DNA from: Cyanophora paradoxa
Taxonomy: Eukaryota; Glaucocystophyceae; Cyanophorales; Cyanophoraceae
Assembly (NCBI GenBank): GCA_004431415.1
Contig: QPMI01000163.1
Span: 62,001 to 126,000, forward strand
Length of the DNA stretch: 64,000 nt
Direction: 5' to 3'
Part shown: one piece after another, positions 42,304-53,100 of the stretch
Layout: each line of letters begins with the position of its first letter
Numbering within the stretch: the first letter of the stretch is position 1
Program-made: the position numbers and the translations under genes
Notes under the pieces: generated by a model
Told to the model about the DNA's origin: nothing
What the model saw: the letters and a program-made list of their open reading frames with translations, nothing else
Databases searched by the model: none

Positions 42304-44492
42304 AGCTAGGCTGGGTCTGGGGCGGGTGGGGCGGGGCGCGGGGCGGGGGGGGCTCGCGGGGCGCCCTGCAGCCGCGCGAGGGCGGCCTCCAGGCACCTGC
42401 GGGGGCCCCGTCAGCGCCCCCCCGCACCCCCCGCGAGAGCCTCCCCGGGTCCCCGCACCGCCGCCGCCGCTCCCCCGCCTCCTCCTCGTCCTTCTCGGGC
42501 GGTGGGGACTTGGAGGGGGCCCGGGGGGCGGGGCCCGGGGGCGGCGAGGGCCGCGCCCGCCCCGCGAGCGGCCGCTCCTCGTCCTCCCCCTCCTCCTCCT
42601 CCTCGTCCTCGTCCAGCGCGATCACCGGCGGGGCCCCCGCGCCGCTCCTCCCCCCGGCCCCGCCCCCGCCCCCAGGCTGCCGGGGCGGGGTGAGGGGAGG
42701 TGGAGGGGCGGGGCGGGGGCGGGGGCGGGGGTGCGGGCCTCGGGCCGGCCTCGCAGGGGCCCTCCTCCCCCTCGAGGTCCACGGGCAGCGTCTCCTCGTA
42801 GTCCCAGCTCGTCCCCTCGAACCGCCACCCAGCCCCCGCCTCCGCCCCCGCCGCCCCTCCCCCGCCTCCGCCCGCCGCCGCCGCCCCTCCGGAACCCTCT
42901 CCTCGCGCCTCCTCCTCCTCCTCCTCGTCGCTGTCGTCGAGCACAACGATGGGAAGGCACGCCGCCGGCTCGCCGGCCCTCGCTCCGGGCCCCGACCCCG
43001 TCCTCTTTGCCTCGCCGCCGCCGCCGCCGCTGCCGCCGCCGCTGCTGCTTCCAGCGCCGCCGCTGCCGCTGCTGCCTCCGGCACCGGGGCCGCTGCCGCC
43101 GGGGCCGGCGCTGGCGGGGGCCCGCGGGTGGAGGATGTGGCGGGGCGGCCGAAGAAGGAGTCGAGGGTCGGCTGCGTGCCCCCCGCGCCCCCCGACTCCG
43201 CCCCCGGCCCCGCGGGCCGCCCACCCCCGCCCCCGCCCTCCCCTCCCTCCCGCTTGCCCTTCCCCGGTCGCCTCTGCTCGCCGCCGCCGCCGCCGCCGCC
43301 GCCCTTGCGCCTCGCGGGGGCGTTGGAGGGCCCGGGGGCGTCCTCGCCCCCCTTGCGCTTCTTGGGCCTGTACCCCTCCGGCTCCTTGATCTTCACGAAC
43401 TCGCCGCCGCAGTGGCGCTGCGGGGGCGGGGGTGAGGAGGGCGGGGGCGGCACCGGGGCGGGGCGGGCGGGGGCGCGCGAGGTGCATGTGCCAGGCGCAG
43501 CGGGGGTCCGAGCAGGCGAGGCCCCTGTTCGCCCGGAAGCAGTCCTTCTCGGAGGGGGCCCGGTTCATCGACCGCTGCGCCCCTCGCTCGCGCCCCGGCG
43601 GGGGCTCGCGGGGGCTGACGGGGGCGGGGCGCGCCTTGACGACGTTGCGGCAGCGCGGGCACTGCCACCAGTGCACCAGGTAGCTGCCGCGCGGCGGCGT
43701 GTCGGGGGCGCGGCGGCGGGGCCGGGGCGGGCGGGGCGGGCGGGGCGCACAGGTCGACCTCGTCGCGGAAGCTGTGGTAGATGGTGATCTCGTAGCCCTG
43801 CGGCGGGCGGAAGAGGTCCCGCCCCCCGCTCCCGTTGATCCGCCGCATGTGCTGCCCGCCCCGCCTGAGCCGGCCGCCGGCCCCGCGCCCCGGCGCGGGA
43901 GCGGGCGCGCACGGATTGGAAGAGTTCGCCGTGGTCGTTGCGGTCAAGCTTGTAGCCGCCGTTCAGGAACAAGTACGCGTGCTGCGGCGCGGAGGTGAGG
44001 TGCGCGGCGGCGCGGCGGCGCGGCGGCGGCGAGCGCACGATCATCTCGTGCAAGAGAGTGTTCACGAGGTCGGAGTTCGAGCGGAATTTCTGCGGGGCGC
44101 GGGGCCGTGAGGCGTGCGCTGCGCTGTGAGTCAGTTTGGTGAACGCGCACCAGGAGCGGCTCGGAGAGCGTGATGGAGCAGAGGCCGCCTCGGCCCTCGT
44201 AGCGGCACACTCCAGCACAGCGCGTCATCCGCTTCGTGCTCCACTTGACCTCCACGCAGTCCAGCTTGCCTTCGAAGTACCGCTGCCGCGGACGTCTGCA
44301 GGGCACCGGACAGCGCAAGGCGCCAGGAGGGCGCGTACCATGTTGTAGAACTGAAAGAGCTCGCGCACGTCTGCGCAGCGGGGCGTGTGGGCGCTCAGCT
44401 GCCGGCGCATGCGGCCGCTCGGCGCGGCACGTGAGCGCAGCGTGTGAGCGCGCACCAGGAAGGTGCTCCTCGATTGGCGCGAACGAGGACAT
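42304..44492 (-). CDS. SPRTN: SPRTN-type DNA-protein crosslink protease
   Basis: Zinc metalloprotease that degrades proteins crosslinked to DNA during replication, acting in the nucleus. The start ATG at 44492 gives MSSFAPIEEHLP, then DVRELFQFYNM and RYFEGKLDCVEVKWSTKRMT, RCAGVCRYEGRGGLCSITLS, KFRSNSDLVNTLLHEMI and, after an intron, HAYLFLNGGYKLDRNDHGEL. The zinc motif HEMIH is therefore split by an intron, with the third ligand region NDHG. Next come GGRDLFRPPQGYEITIYHSF with RDEVDLY-like end, HWWQCPRCRNVVKA, CFRANRGLACSDPRC and RHCGGEFVKIKEPEGYRPKK. A PIP-box-like TQPTLDSFFG follows, then acidic runs (LDDSDEEEEEEARG and ALDEDEEEEEGEDEE), a possible p97 or SUMO-binding zone. The last exon ends APPAPDPA at 42304. 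No classical UBZ finger seen. Confidence 0.88.
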
Positions 44493-44729
44493 CGTCTCGG
44501 CCGGCGTCGCCGCCGCGGCCGGCCAGCGCGCAGCTGCAGTTTTTCGCGGCAACCCCTTTTTCTCCCCCCCTGCCACCCCCCCCCCCTTTTTTTCTCCTCC
44601 GCTTGTGGTGGCGGCGGGGCGGAACTAAGGCCCCTCCAGGGGGCGCTCAAAGAACTAGCGTAGTACAAATGGAGGGGCAGTGGAGGGGGCGGTGGAGGGG
44701 GCGCGGGGAGGGAGGGCTGCCCTCGGGGC

Positions 44730-47078
44730 CTAGCCGAGGCGGGTGAAGCCGGAGGCGACGGGGGGCGCCAGGGACGGGCTCCCCGGCGCCGGCGCCTTGC
44801 CCCCGAGCGCGCCGGGCCCCCCGGGGGCCACCCCCGAGGCCGTCCCCGAGGAGTTCGGGCTCTTGGCTGCGCGCAGGGCGAGTCAGGGGAGAGGCGGGGC
44901 GGGGCGGGGCGGGGCGGGGCGGGCCGAGGAGGTCGAGGGCCTCGGGGGCGGCGGGGGCGCGGCGGGCGGCGAGGCGTGCGTCGAGGGTGCCGCGGTCGAC
45001 GTCGACGAGGCGGAGGAGCGGGACGGGGAGCACGAAGAAGAAGAGGACGGAGAGGAGGCCCCAGCGCAGCGAGCCCGACGCCTGCACCACCGCCGAGACG
45101 AGGGCGGGGCCGAGCAGCGAGGAGCCGCGCTCCGTCATCTCGTAGAAGGCGAAGAACTGGGCCTCCGCGCCGGGGGGGATGAGGTGGGCGAAGGTGGAGC
45201 GGGAGTAGGACTGGAGGGAGCCGAGGTTGAGGCCGAAGAGGGCGCCGAAGAGGTACATCTCCCACGCCGCCTTGAGGCCCACGGGGGACCAGGCGGCGAA
45301 GCCGAGCGCGCCGTACACGGGCAGCAGGGCCAGCAGCGCGAGGTTCGCGAAGAGGATCGTCTTCGGCCGCACGTCCAGCCCGCTGCGCCCCGCCCCCGTC
45401 GGGCCGGGGCGGCGGGGGCGGGGGCGGGGCGGGGGCGGGGCGGGGGCGCGGGGGCGCGGACAACTGGAGGTGGAGGAAGAGGTAGTTGCCGAGGAAGGCG
45501 CAGAGGGGCACCTCGACGAGGAGGCAGGCGAGGGCCACGCCGCGCAGCTCCACCAGCGAGTCCGCCAGCAGCCCCATCAGCGTCGCCAGCGTGTTGTACC
45601 CGTCGCTCCTGCCCCCGCCCCCCTCGCCCCCCGGCGCCGGGCAGGAGGGGGGGCGAGGCGGGGCACCAGACGAAGTAGGCGGCGAGGAAGAGGGCGGTGT
45701 GTGGCAGCGAGCGGATGTTCCCCAGCGTCGCCCGCACTGCGCCCCCGCCCTCAGCGCCGCGGCCGGCGGGGGCGAGGGCGGGTGGGCGGGGCCGGGGCGG
45801 GGCGGGCCCTGGCGGAAGGAGGCGGCGAGGTAGCGCTCGCCGCGGGGCAGGGGGGGGCCCGGGCGCGCGAGGAGCCACGCGAAGGTGAAGAGGGAGAAGA
45901 GGAACCACCAGAGGCCCGCCGCCAGGATGCAGATGCGGTACCCCTCCAGCGTGTCCTCGGAGAGGAGGTAGAGGACCGGCACGGAGACGAGGAGGAGGAG
46001 CATGCCGGCCAGGTACCCCGACGCGAACCCGTAGCTCGACATCTTGTTGCTCACCTGAGCCCGGCCACGTCAGCCCGCAGCCGCCCGCCCCGCCCGGCCC
46101 AGGCCCCGGGGCACCCGCTCGGCGACGATGAGGCTGCGGGGGGCCCGGGCGTGAGGGGCGAGGGCGGGGTCGGGGGCGGGAGGGGAGGCGGCATGGGGGT
46201 GCGCGCGGACCGCTCCTCCTCGCCGAGGGCCTCGGCGGCGCGCACGGTGGGCGTGCTGTCGACCAGCAGCGGCAGGTACGCGTTGTAGAAGATCAGGCAC
46301 GCCCCGTACCTGCGCCCGGCGCTCGCCGCGCCGCCGCGCCGCGCGCGCCGCACGCGCCGCGCCGCGCGCGCACGAGACGTTCGATGCGATGAGGAGGATG
46401 CCGCCGAACCACCAGAGGCCGGCGGAGGCCTGCGGCCGGCTGTCGGGCGGGCGGCGGCGCGCAGGCGGCACGGGGGCCGTGGCGGCGCGCACGAGGCTGA
46501 ACATAAGGACGGTGCCGAGGGAGCCGGCGAGGGAGAAGCCGACGAGGAGGCGCTTCCGCAGGTTACCGTAGTCCGCCATCGCCCCGAGGCACAGGAAGAG
46601 GAGGATCTGCAGCAGGCACGCCACCGACGTGCACTGCCCGCCCCGTCGGCGTCGCCCCGCACAGCGCGCCCCTCCCCCGCCTCCGCCACCGCCCCGGGCG
46701 CACCATAGTGACGAAAGAGACAGGCCGCAGCCCGATGCCGCCGATGTACACGTAGCCTGCGGCCGACGCTCGACGAGCGCGGCAGGGCGGCCGGCGCCCG
46801 CACCGTGCTTGTCGGCGGCAGCGAGCGCGAGGTCCTTGAGCAGATTCGGCAGATAGCCGCCGAGCACGACGGTGCCATAGACGCTGCCGGGCAATCAGCA
46901 ATGGCAGAGTGTCGGCGGCGTTGCATGCTGGCGTCCTGAGGCGTTCGCCGCGACGACGAGCGCGTCGAGGGCGGCGGCGAACGAACCTGCTTGCGAAATC
47001 GTATATGTACCACCCGAACAGCTCCCGCTTCGACGTGAACGGGGCGCGGTTGCCCGCGCCCCCCACCGACGTGTTCAT
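44730..47078 (-). CDS. Atg22-like major facilitator (vacuolar efflux) transporter
   Basis: Multi-pass MFS protein of the Atg22 family, which in yeast exports amino acids from the vacuole after autophagy. The start ATG is at 47078 (MNTSVGGAGNRAPFTSKREL), with the family entry motif FGWYIYDFA. Segments: YGTVVLGGYLPNLLKDLALA, GYVYIGGIGLRPVSFVTM, LLQILLFLCLGAMADYGNLR with KRLLVGFSLAGSLGTVLMFS, LWWFGGILLIASNVS, RYGACLIFYNAYLPLLVDST and SYGFASGYLAGMLLLLVSVP. Later: ICILAAGLWWFLFSLFTFAW, HTALFLAAYFVW, DGYNTLATLMGLLADSLVEL, TILFANLALLALLPVYGALG, FAFYEMTERGSSLLGPALVS and LRWGLLSVLFFFVLPVPLLR. It ends GFTRLG. About twelve helices are visible. The start lies 204 bp from the divergent TFIIB start. Confidence 0.85.
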
Positions 47079-47282
47079 GCCGAAGACGGGCCCAAACCCC
47101 TCCTGCTTTCGAAGTGCACGCGGACGGGGCGGGTCGAGCGTTTCCCGGCAGCCTCCTTTTCGCGACGGTACCCGTCCCTGTCGACGTCCTTGACTCAAAT
47201 CGCAGCCAGCGCCGGCTCAGGTGAAGAACTCGCGTAAGCCGAGCAAGCAGGACGAAATTGCAACCCAGCTGAGCCGCGGGAG
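47079..47282. promoter_or_regulatory. Short divergent promoter region (Atg22-like / TFIIB)
   Basis: Only 204 bp separate the two start codons, so both promoters and 5' UTRs must lie here or overlap. No TATA-like word is visible. GC is lower than in the coding regions. Confidence 0.4.
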
Positions 47283-48821
47283 ATGGAAGGAGGCGATGCG
47301 GAGGCGCGGCCCTCCAGCTCCACCGCAGTGCCGATCCTGCAGCTGAAGAAGAAGTACATATGCGTCGGTGCGCATCGCCCGCTCCGCAGCCTTCGCGGCG
47401 CTCTCACGCCGCTCACCCCAGGCTGCGGCAAGGAGGACCCCGAGCTTGTAGAAGGTAGGTCGCCCAGGCAACAACGCCGCTATTGCCGCCTCGTGGCGAC
47501 GTGCCGCATCTTGTGGCGGCGTCGGGGTCTGGGAGCGTTCACACTTGGCGCGCAGCGATGCGCGAAGGCGACATGGTGTGCAGCGCGTGCGGCGCTGCAT
47601 GTCCAGACAGGATCATCGACGAGCACTCGGAGTGGCGCACATTCGCGAACGACGACGGCGGCGTGGACCACAATCGAGTTGGCGCGGCCAACAACCCGCT
47701 CTTGCAGGGCGGCGGTCTCTCCACGACCATTGGCAAAGGAGCTGGATCTGAGCAGCTACAAAAGCTACAGAGCCGCAACGTTCGCCCGAGCGGTGCCGCG
47801 CGTCCTCTCCGCTGGCTGACGCAGCCGCAGGTCTCCTCGCAAGACAAGCGGATGCTAGATGCGATCAAATCCATCTCGAAGATGGCGGACATGATAGATT
47901 TGCCACAGACCGCGCGAGTGCGCGCGGGCGCCGCCGCGGGCGCCGCGGGCGGCGGGATGAACGGGGGTGGCAGGATCGCGCCGCCGAGATCTACTTCCAG
48001 GTGCAGAAGGCCGGCTGCTGCAAGGGGCGGCCCCACGAGGCCGTCGTCGCCACCGTCATCCACATCGCGTGCCGCATGGAGAACTTCGCCCGCACCTTCA
48101 AGGGTGCCCCCGCGCCCCCGCGTCGCCCCCGCGCGGGGCGTGCGCGACGCGCCCCGCAGAGGTGTGCGCCCTGACGACCCTCGAGAAGAAGGACATCGGC
48201 CGCTGCTACAGGCTCGTCGAGCAGGCGAGCTCTTCGGGCCGGCGGCGGGGCGCGGGGCCTCACGCGGGGGGGCCCGCCGGCAGACGCTGAAGCGGACGGG
48301 GTACCTGTCGGACGCGGCGGTGGGGGCGTTCAAGGCGGAGGACATCCTGCCGCGGTGGTGCAGCCAGCTGGGGATCCCCGAGAAGCAGCAGCGCTCCCTC
48401 GTGCGCGCCGCCGACGACCTCACCCGCCGCGCCATCGACCACGGCTGCGTCCGCGGGTCCGCCCCCGCCCCCGCCCCGGCCCCGCCCCGGCCCCGGCCCC
48501 GCCCCGCTGCCCGGTGCCGAGCGGGGGGCAGGCGGGGCCCGGCGACGGTGGCGACGGGGGCGCTCTACATGCTCGCGCACCTCGCCGGCATCAAGTGCCC
48601 CGCCCGCGGTGCGCCCCCCGCGCGGGGCCGGTGTCGGGGGCGGGGCCGACGCCGGGGGGCCGGGGCCGGGGGCAGAGCTGGGGGAGATGGCGGGGCTCTC
48701 GGAGTCGACGGTGCGGCAGGTGTACGGCGACATCTGGCAGCCGCGCATGGAGCTCGTCCCCGACTACTTCTGCCCCAACCGCGACTCCGTCGACCGCCTC
48801 CCCAAGTCCCTCTCCCTCTAG
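47283..48821 (+). CDS. TFIIB: Transcription initiation factor TFIIB
   Basis: RNA polymerase II general factor that bridges TBP-bound promoter and polymerase in the nucleus. First exons join in phase: 47283-47367, 47422-47454 and from 47556. The N-terminal zinc ribbon is assembled across two junctions: YICVGCGKEDPELVEA supplies C-x2-C, and MREGDMVCSACGA the second C-x2-C. It is followed by the B-finger-type RIIDEHSEWRTFANDDGG. Then SKMADMIDLPQT, AAEIYFQVQKAGCCKGRPHE, VVATVIHIACRMENFARTFK (first cyclin fold), VCALTTLEKKDIGRCYRLVE, DILPRWCSQLGIPEKQQRSL with VRAADDLTRRAIDHGCVRG, ATGALYMLAHLAGIKCPARG and GLSESTVRQVYGDIWQPRME (second cyclin fold). The stop is at 48819. About eight introns. Confidence 0.92.
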
Positions 48822-49192
48822 CTCGCCCCCGGCCCCCGCCCCGCCCCGCCCCGCCCCCTCCCCTCGTGCACCTTCCCGAATTCAAGCGCGAAACGAGCGT
48901 CGGATCCGGAGGCAGCGACGAGCGCGCTGCCGTCACGGCATGCGCTCGCCATCGTGAGCTGGGTGGGCGCCTGCACCATAGCAATTCATGATCAAGTGCA
49001 ATCGATATCGCCGCCGCGGCCGCGCGCCCAGCGCAAGCTTGAAGGCTCTCAAAATTTAAATGTTCACCGTAAACGTTAACGGTCACGATCATTGCTCGTA
49101 GCTCCATGCGCGGCTGATTTCTTATTCGTCCAACACTTGATCTACTGGGCCAATGCTATTATGCGTCCTTATTTTAAGCAGAAGGCTAGCTA
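48822..49192. other. Intergenic 3' of TFIIB, ending in a target-site copy
   Basis: No gene seen. GC falls sharply after 48990. AGAAGGCTAGCTA at 49180-49192 is one copy of the 13-bp duplication flanking the SINE. Confidence 0.6.
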
Positions 49193-49375
49193 TTTTTTTT
49201 TTTTTTTTAAGATCTACGGTGGGCGTGCCCACTCGTAGTACACAACGAGGATACAAGTCACGGTATCGGGAATCACAGGGATTCGAAGTACAACGTAGCG
49301 GAAACAGCAGGATCCGAACCCGGGAATCCGGGAGGTCGTAGCACGACCTTATACCACTGCGCTAAAGCGCGGGCA
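49193..49375 (-). mobile_element. tRNA-derived SINE with poly(A) tail and 13-bp target duplication
   Basis: On the minus strand the element starts at 49375 (TGCCCGCGC) with a tRNA-like head. The pol III A box TAGCGCAGTGG is at 49354-49364, and a 5-bp stem with 7-base loop would place GCT in the anticodon position (serine-like). A CCCGG/CCGGG hairpin resembles the long variable arm, and a B-box-like GGTTCGGATCC is at 49310-49320. The acceptor stem does not pair, so this is not a working tRNA. A body follows, ending in A16 (T16 at 49193-49208). AGAAGGCTAGCTA flanks both ends (49180-49192 and 49376-49388), the direct repeat expected from LINE-driven retroposition. Confidence 0.8.
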
Positions 49376-49388
49376 AGAAGGCTAGCTA

Positions 49389-49762
49389 GCTAGCTCGCAC
49401 AAGCAATATATATGTACAAAAAAAATGCGAAGTTGTAGATACCTGCATACACACAAAATACTGATATCGATACATGTACAAGCCCCTCCCCGCTAGCGCT
49501 AACTATAACTGCCGTTGGGTCTGCTACTCTAGCAATAACTAAAATGGCCAGCTGCCAGGGCTGCAGTGGTTGCAATTTAACAGTCGTGGCCATGAGCGAC
49601 CAAGCACGAATCAAAAGATGGTGGCAGAGGCTAATTATATAAGCGAATCTGAATCATCAAAGAAAGGGGGTCGGTGTCACGACCGAATCATTGAATACTA
49701 TGATATTGAAATGCATAGAATTCGAAATTAGATACACCGAGGCCACTGGCCATGGGCCACGC
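49389..49762. other. Intergenic between SINE and MYB 3' end
   Basis: 374 bp, AT-richer than average, with TAGCTAGC at its start and ATATATATG near 49408. No gene supported. It probably includes the MYB 3' UTR. Confidence 0.45.
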
Positions 49763-51990
49763 TCAGGCGACGAGATGCCACTCGTGGCCCGCAAAGCCCG
49801 GGGCCGGCGGGGCGTCGGAGAAGGCGAAGGGGCCGAGGGGGGCCCCCGCGCTGGGTACCCCGAAGAAGCTGAGGGGGCCGACGATGGGGACGGGGAGCGC
49901 GTGGGGTCCGGCGGGCGAGGCGAGGCCGTGGGGCTCCCAGGGCTGCTCGAGGCGCCACCCGCAGGCGAGCGGCCCCGCCCCGGCGCCGTGCCCCTGCAGC
50001 GGCACGAAGAGGAGCGGGCCGCCCCGCGAGCTCGAGACGGGCGGGAGGCAGAGGCCGTGCGCGCCGCTCCGCAGCGGGGGGAAGGCGGGGCAGAGGGGCG
50101 CCTCGGGGTCGGGGCCGGGGCAGGGGGCGTGGGGCGGGGAGACGGCGACGTAGGGCTCGAGGTCGGCCGCCTCGTCGGCGAGGGAGCTCGCCGTCGTGGC
50201 GCTCGGCGGGCTCAGCTCGTCAAACGCCACCTCGGGCCCCTCGCCCCCGTGCCCGTGGCTGCGGCCGAGGAGGGCGCCGGGGAGGGCGAGCTTGAGGTGG
50301 CCCCCGGGCGGGGCGCCCCCGAGCAGCTCCAGCTGCTCCGCCAGCTCCTCGCTCGAGATGTACGAGGGCGCCGTCCCGGGGCTCCCCGCCTCCGAGCTCC
50401 CGCCCGACGCCCACCCGCCCGCCCCGGGCCCCTCCTCCGCCTCCGCCTTCACCCGCTCCGCCACCGCGCCCCGCGGGGAGCGGCCGGCCTGCCCGCACCC
50501 CCGCGGCGATCGCGAGCTCGAGGCGGCGGGCGCGCGCGCGGCCGGCCCCGGGGGCGGCCGGCGGTCGTCGCGCTCGGACTCGCTGGCGGCGCCGGCGCTG
50601 GCCATGGCCATGGCGGCGGGGCGCTGGCGCCCGATCGCGAGCTCGCCGGGGGCCGGGGCCGGGGCCGGGGCCGGGGCCGGCGGCGGCGGCTGCGCCTCGT
50701 CGGAGCTCTTGCGATCGCGATCGGCGAGCTCCGGCTGCCCGTCCTCGAGCTCCGCGTCGAGCTCCTCCTCCTCCCCGCGCGGCCGCGAGCGCTGCGCCAC
50801 GCGCTCCCGCGCCTTGCGCAGCCGCACGCTCATCTCCTCGTGGCTCGGGTTCCCCCGGCTCTCCCGCTGGTGCGCCTGCTTCCTCCGGATCGTGCTGTTC
50901 CACCTGCGCGCGCCCCCAAGCGTCAGCTCCGCGCTCTTCCTGCTCGCCCCCGCCCCGCCCCGCCGGGCCCCCGCACCTGTTCTTGATCGCGTTGTCGCTG
51001 CGGCCCTTGAGATACTTCGCAACTGCGAGAAAACGACGGGTCAGCTGCCCATGCAGCGCATGTAAACGAATATTGATCCAAAAATTTCGAATCTCAACAA
51101 TCTATAGAGGGAGAGGGATACGCGGCCAAGGGCCCGCGGCGCGGCCGGGTGCTTGCACGCAAGGAACCCTAGAGCTCGGCTTAATCTTGTATAATTACGG
51201 GGTCAAGACTCACTTTCTGCCCACCTGCGAGAAACGAAAGAATTAAACATGAAAACGACGGCGATCAGAGCCGCGGCCGCGGGAGTAACTTTAAGCAGGG
51301 CAAAGAGGGGGCACGCACTTGTTGCCGACGCGTTTGTGCACTTCGACGAGCAGCTCATCCTCGCTCTCTGTCCAGGGGGAGTCCTTCAGCTGCGGGTCCA
51401 GGTGGTTTCTGCGCCAGTGGCGAATGGTCATGATCAGCACCCAAAAATGCATACGCCGCAGCCTGGCAGAACCCGACGTCGACACCCCAATTTAAATTCA
51501 TTTTCAAGGAAGCAATCATAAATTTTCACGCACAGCCAGCGCTCGCGGCACTGCTTTCCCGTCCGGTTTCCAAGAGTGCTCGCTATCGCCGACCACTGCG
51601 CATATTAAATAGACCGCAGAGGGATCACGTCAGCTCGAGGTCGCGGGCAGAGCGAGGAGCTCGAGGCTTCGTTATGGGAGTGCTCGCCTTCGGTCCGTGC
51701 TGCTTCACCAGGACTCCGAGCTTTTCTGCGCACGCCGCGCGCATTCGTATTTCAGTCACCGTGCCATATATATGCATGCCGATTCCGGGCCGGGATCCAG
51801 GAACAAATAGACATAGGCATGTCTATATGTCTATAGCTAAATTTGGTATCGATATCGGCAAAACTTGAGTCTCACCATCTTCTGCTGCGCTCCACGAGCC
51901 GCCAGCCCCGCGACGCGAGGAGCCGCATCGGGTGGGGCTGTAATCGTCGTCCTCTGAGCAAGAGCTCATGTCCCTCCTTCGCTTCGACAT
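49763..51990 (-). CDS. R2R3-type MYB transcription factor
   Basis: DNA-binding regulator with two MYB repeats. The start ATG is at 51990 (MSKRRRDMSSCSEDDDYSPT). Repeat one is built from GGSWSAAED, EKLGVLVKQHGPK (exon with high end near 51732, low end 51688), WSAIASTLGNRTGKQCRERW (high end 51595) and LNHLDPQLKD. Repeat two: SPWTESEDELLVEVHKRVGN (51319-51408), then an 11-nt microexon at 51214-51224 giving KWAE, then IAKYLKGRSDNAIKNR and WNSTIRRKQAHQRES. The tryptophan spacing is that of MYB helices. The intron after GPK has a GC donor (AAG|GCGAGC). The long last exon is Pro/Ala/acidic, a likely activation or regulatory region, ending PGFAGHEWHLVA at 49763. The target genes are unknown. Confidence 0.88.
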
Positions 51991-52706
51991 CGCTCCGAGG
52001 CTCAACCTCGACCGCGCTCAGGCTTCTGCGCACGTATACGTACGTGAATATCAGCCATGAGGCTCTCCATGCAGGATCGCGCCGAGAAAAACACTTGCGC
52101 GCGGATGGCCGCGGGCAGTAGACACATACATATGCCGCTGTGCGCAGCTGCTAATTATAAAAGGGCACAAATTTATCGGGATGCAAGCGCGCCTGCAGCT
52201 GGTATCTCGCGGCTCCAGAGAAATCTCGCGGCTTTCCGGGGATCAGCCCTGGGCCTTCGATTCTACGTCTCCTTTAGCTTGTTTTACGCCGAGAAGAACG
52301 CCAAACTGTTCCGTCGTGCCGAGCGGTGACCGTAGTACGCGGACAGTGGAGCTGGCGATGGTACTAGCGTTCGTGTGCTGCGGTGCACGCGCACGGCGCA
52401 CGACCGTCGAGGCGCAGTCGATATACCGTATAGCGCCTCGATCGCCGACTCGACGCCGAGTCGAGCCTAGGCCTCGGATGATATCGATGATATCGATGGA
52501 GACCGCGCGACGACCTTCGGCTCACTAAGTTCGCGTATACCGTAGTAGTAGTACGCATACCGTGATACGTATACAAACTTCGGAAGTACTGCAGCTGCGT
52601 ATATACAGTATACGAAGTTACTAGTACTGTCACAGTGTATTACTAACTTACGAACCCGGCGTTGAACGCGTGCGGATGCCATGATGGTGCGGTCCGGTCA
52701 CCGGGT
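51991..52706. other. Intergenic upstream of MYB gene
   Basis: About 700 bp of mixed composition. It contains many short palindromes (GATATCGATGATATCGAT near 52480, TATACGTATA-like words near 52570-52620). No gene supported. It ends in GGGT (52703-52706), one side of the MITE duplication. Confidence 0.5.
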
Positions 52707-53100
52707 GGTAGGGTTGGTGAATTTCATGAAATTCAAAAATTTGGCGTTGAAACTGAAAGTCGACCCTTTGAAAGCTTTGAAAATTCAATTGAACTTTCAA
52801 TCCGCAGAGCAGCACGTGCAGGGACCCTACGCACTGCGGAGAGTCTCTTTCACACTAAACTGTCTCTAATGGACTTCGCTCTCACTCTCTGAGTCTCTTT
52901 ACGGGCTGGGAGGGCTCCTGGGAAGGCCGGAGGGGCTGGGAAGGGGAAGCTGGGGGTGCAAAAACGGATAAATTCAATATATTTTATTAAATTTATATTC
53001 TATTTCAATGCAATTTCAACGGACGGCATTGAAACTGAAATTGAAATTTCAATGTCAATGCAATTTCAATGGCTTGAAATTTCAAGCGGCCAACCCTACC
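52707..53100. mobile_element. MITE-like element, 394 bp, 11-bp terminal inverted repeats
   Basis: The ends are GGTAGGGTTGG (52707-52717) and its exact complement CCAACCCTACC (53090-53100). Both outer flanks are GGGT (52703-52706 and 53101-53104), a 4-bp direct repeat. Just inside, both ends carry inverted GAATTTCA/TGAAATTC-type runs. The interior is AT-rich, with many TTGAAA/TTTCAA words and no coding capacity, unlike the surrounding GC-rich DNA. The superfamily is not assigned. Confidence 0.65.

Noticed and set aside
43100-43330. Separate plus-strand gene with Pro/Ala/Arg repeats
   Set aside because: It is the complement of the SPRTN tail exons, which carry TQPTLDSFFG and acidic runs on the minus strand.
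49300-49373. A functional tRNA-Ser(GCT) gene
   Set aside because: The A box and anticodon arm fit but the acceptor stem does not pair; the poly(A) tail and target duplications show it is a SINE head.
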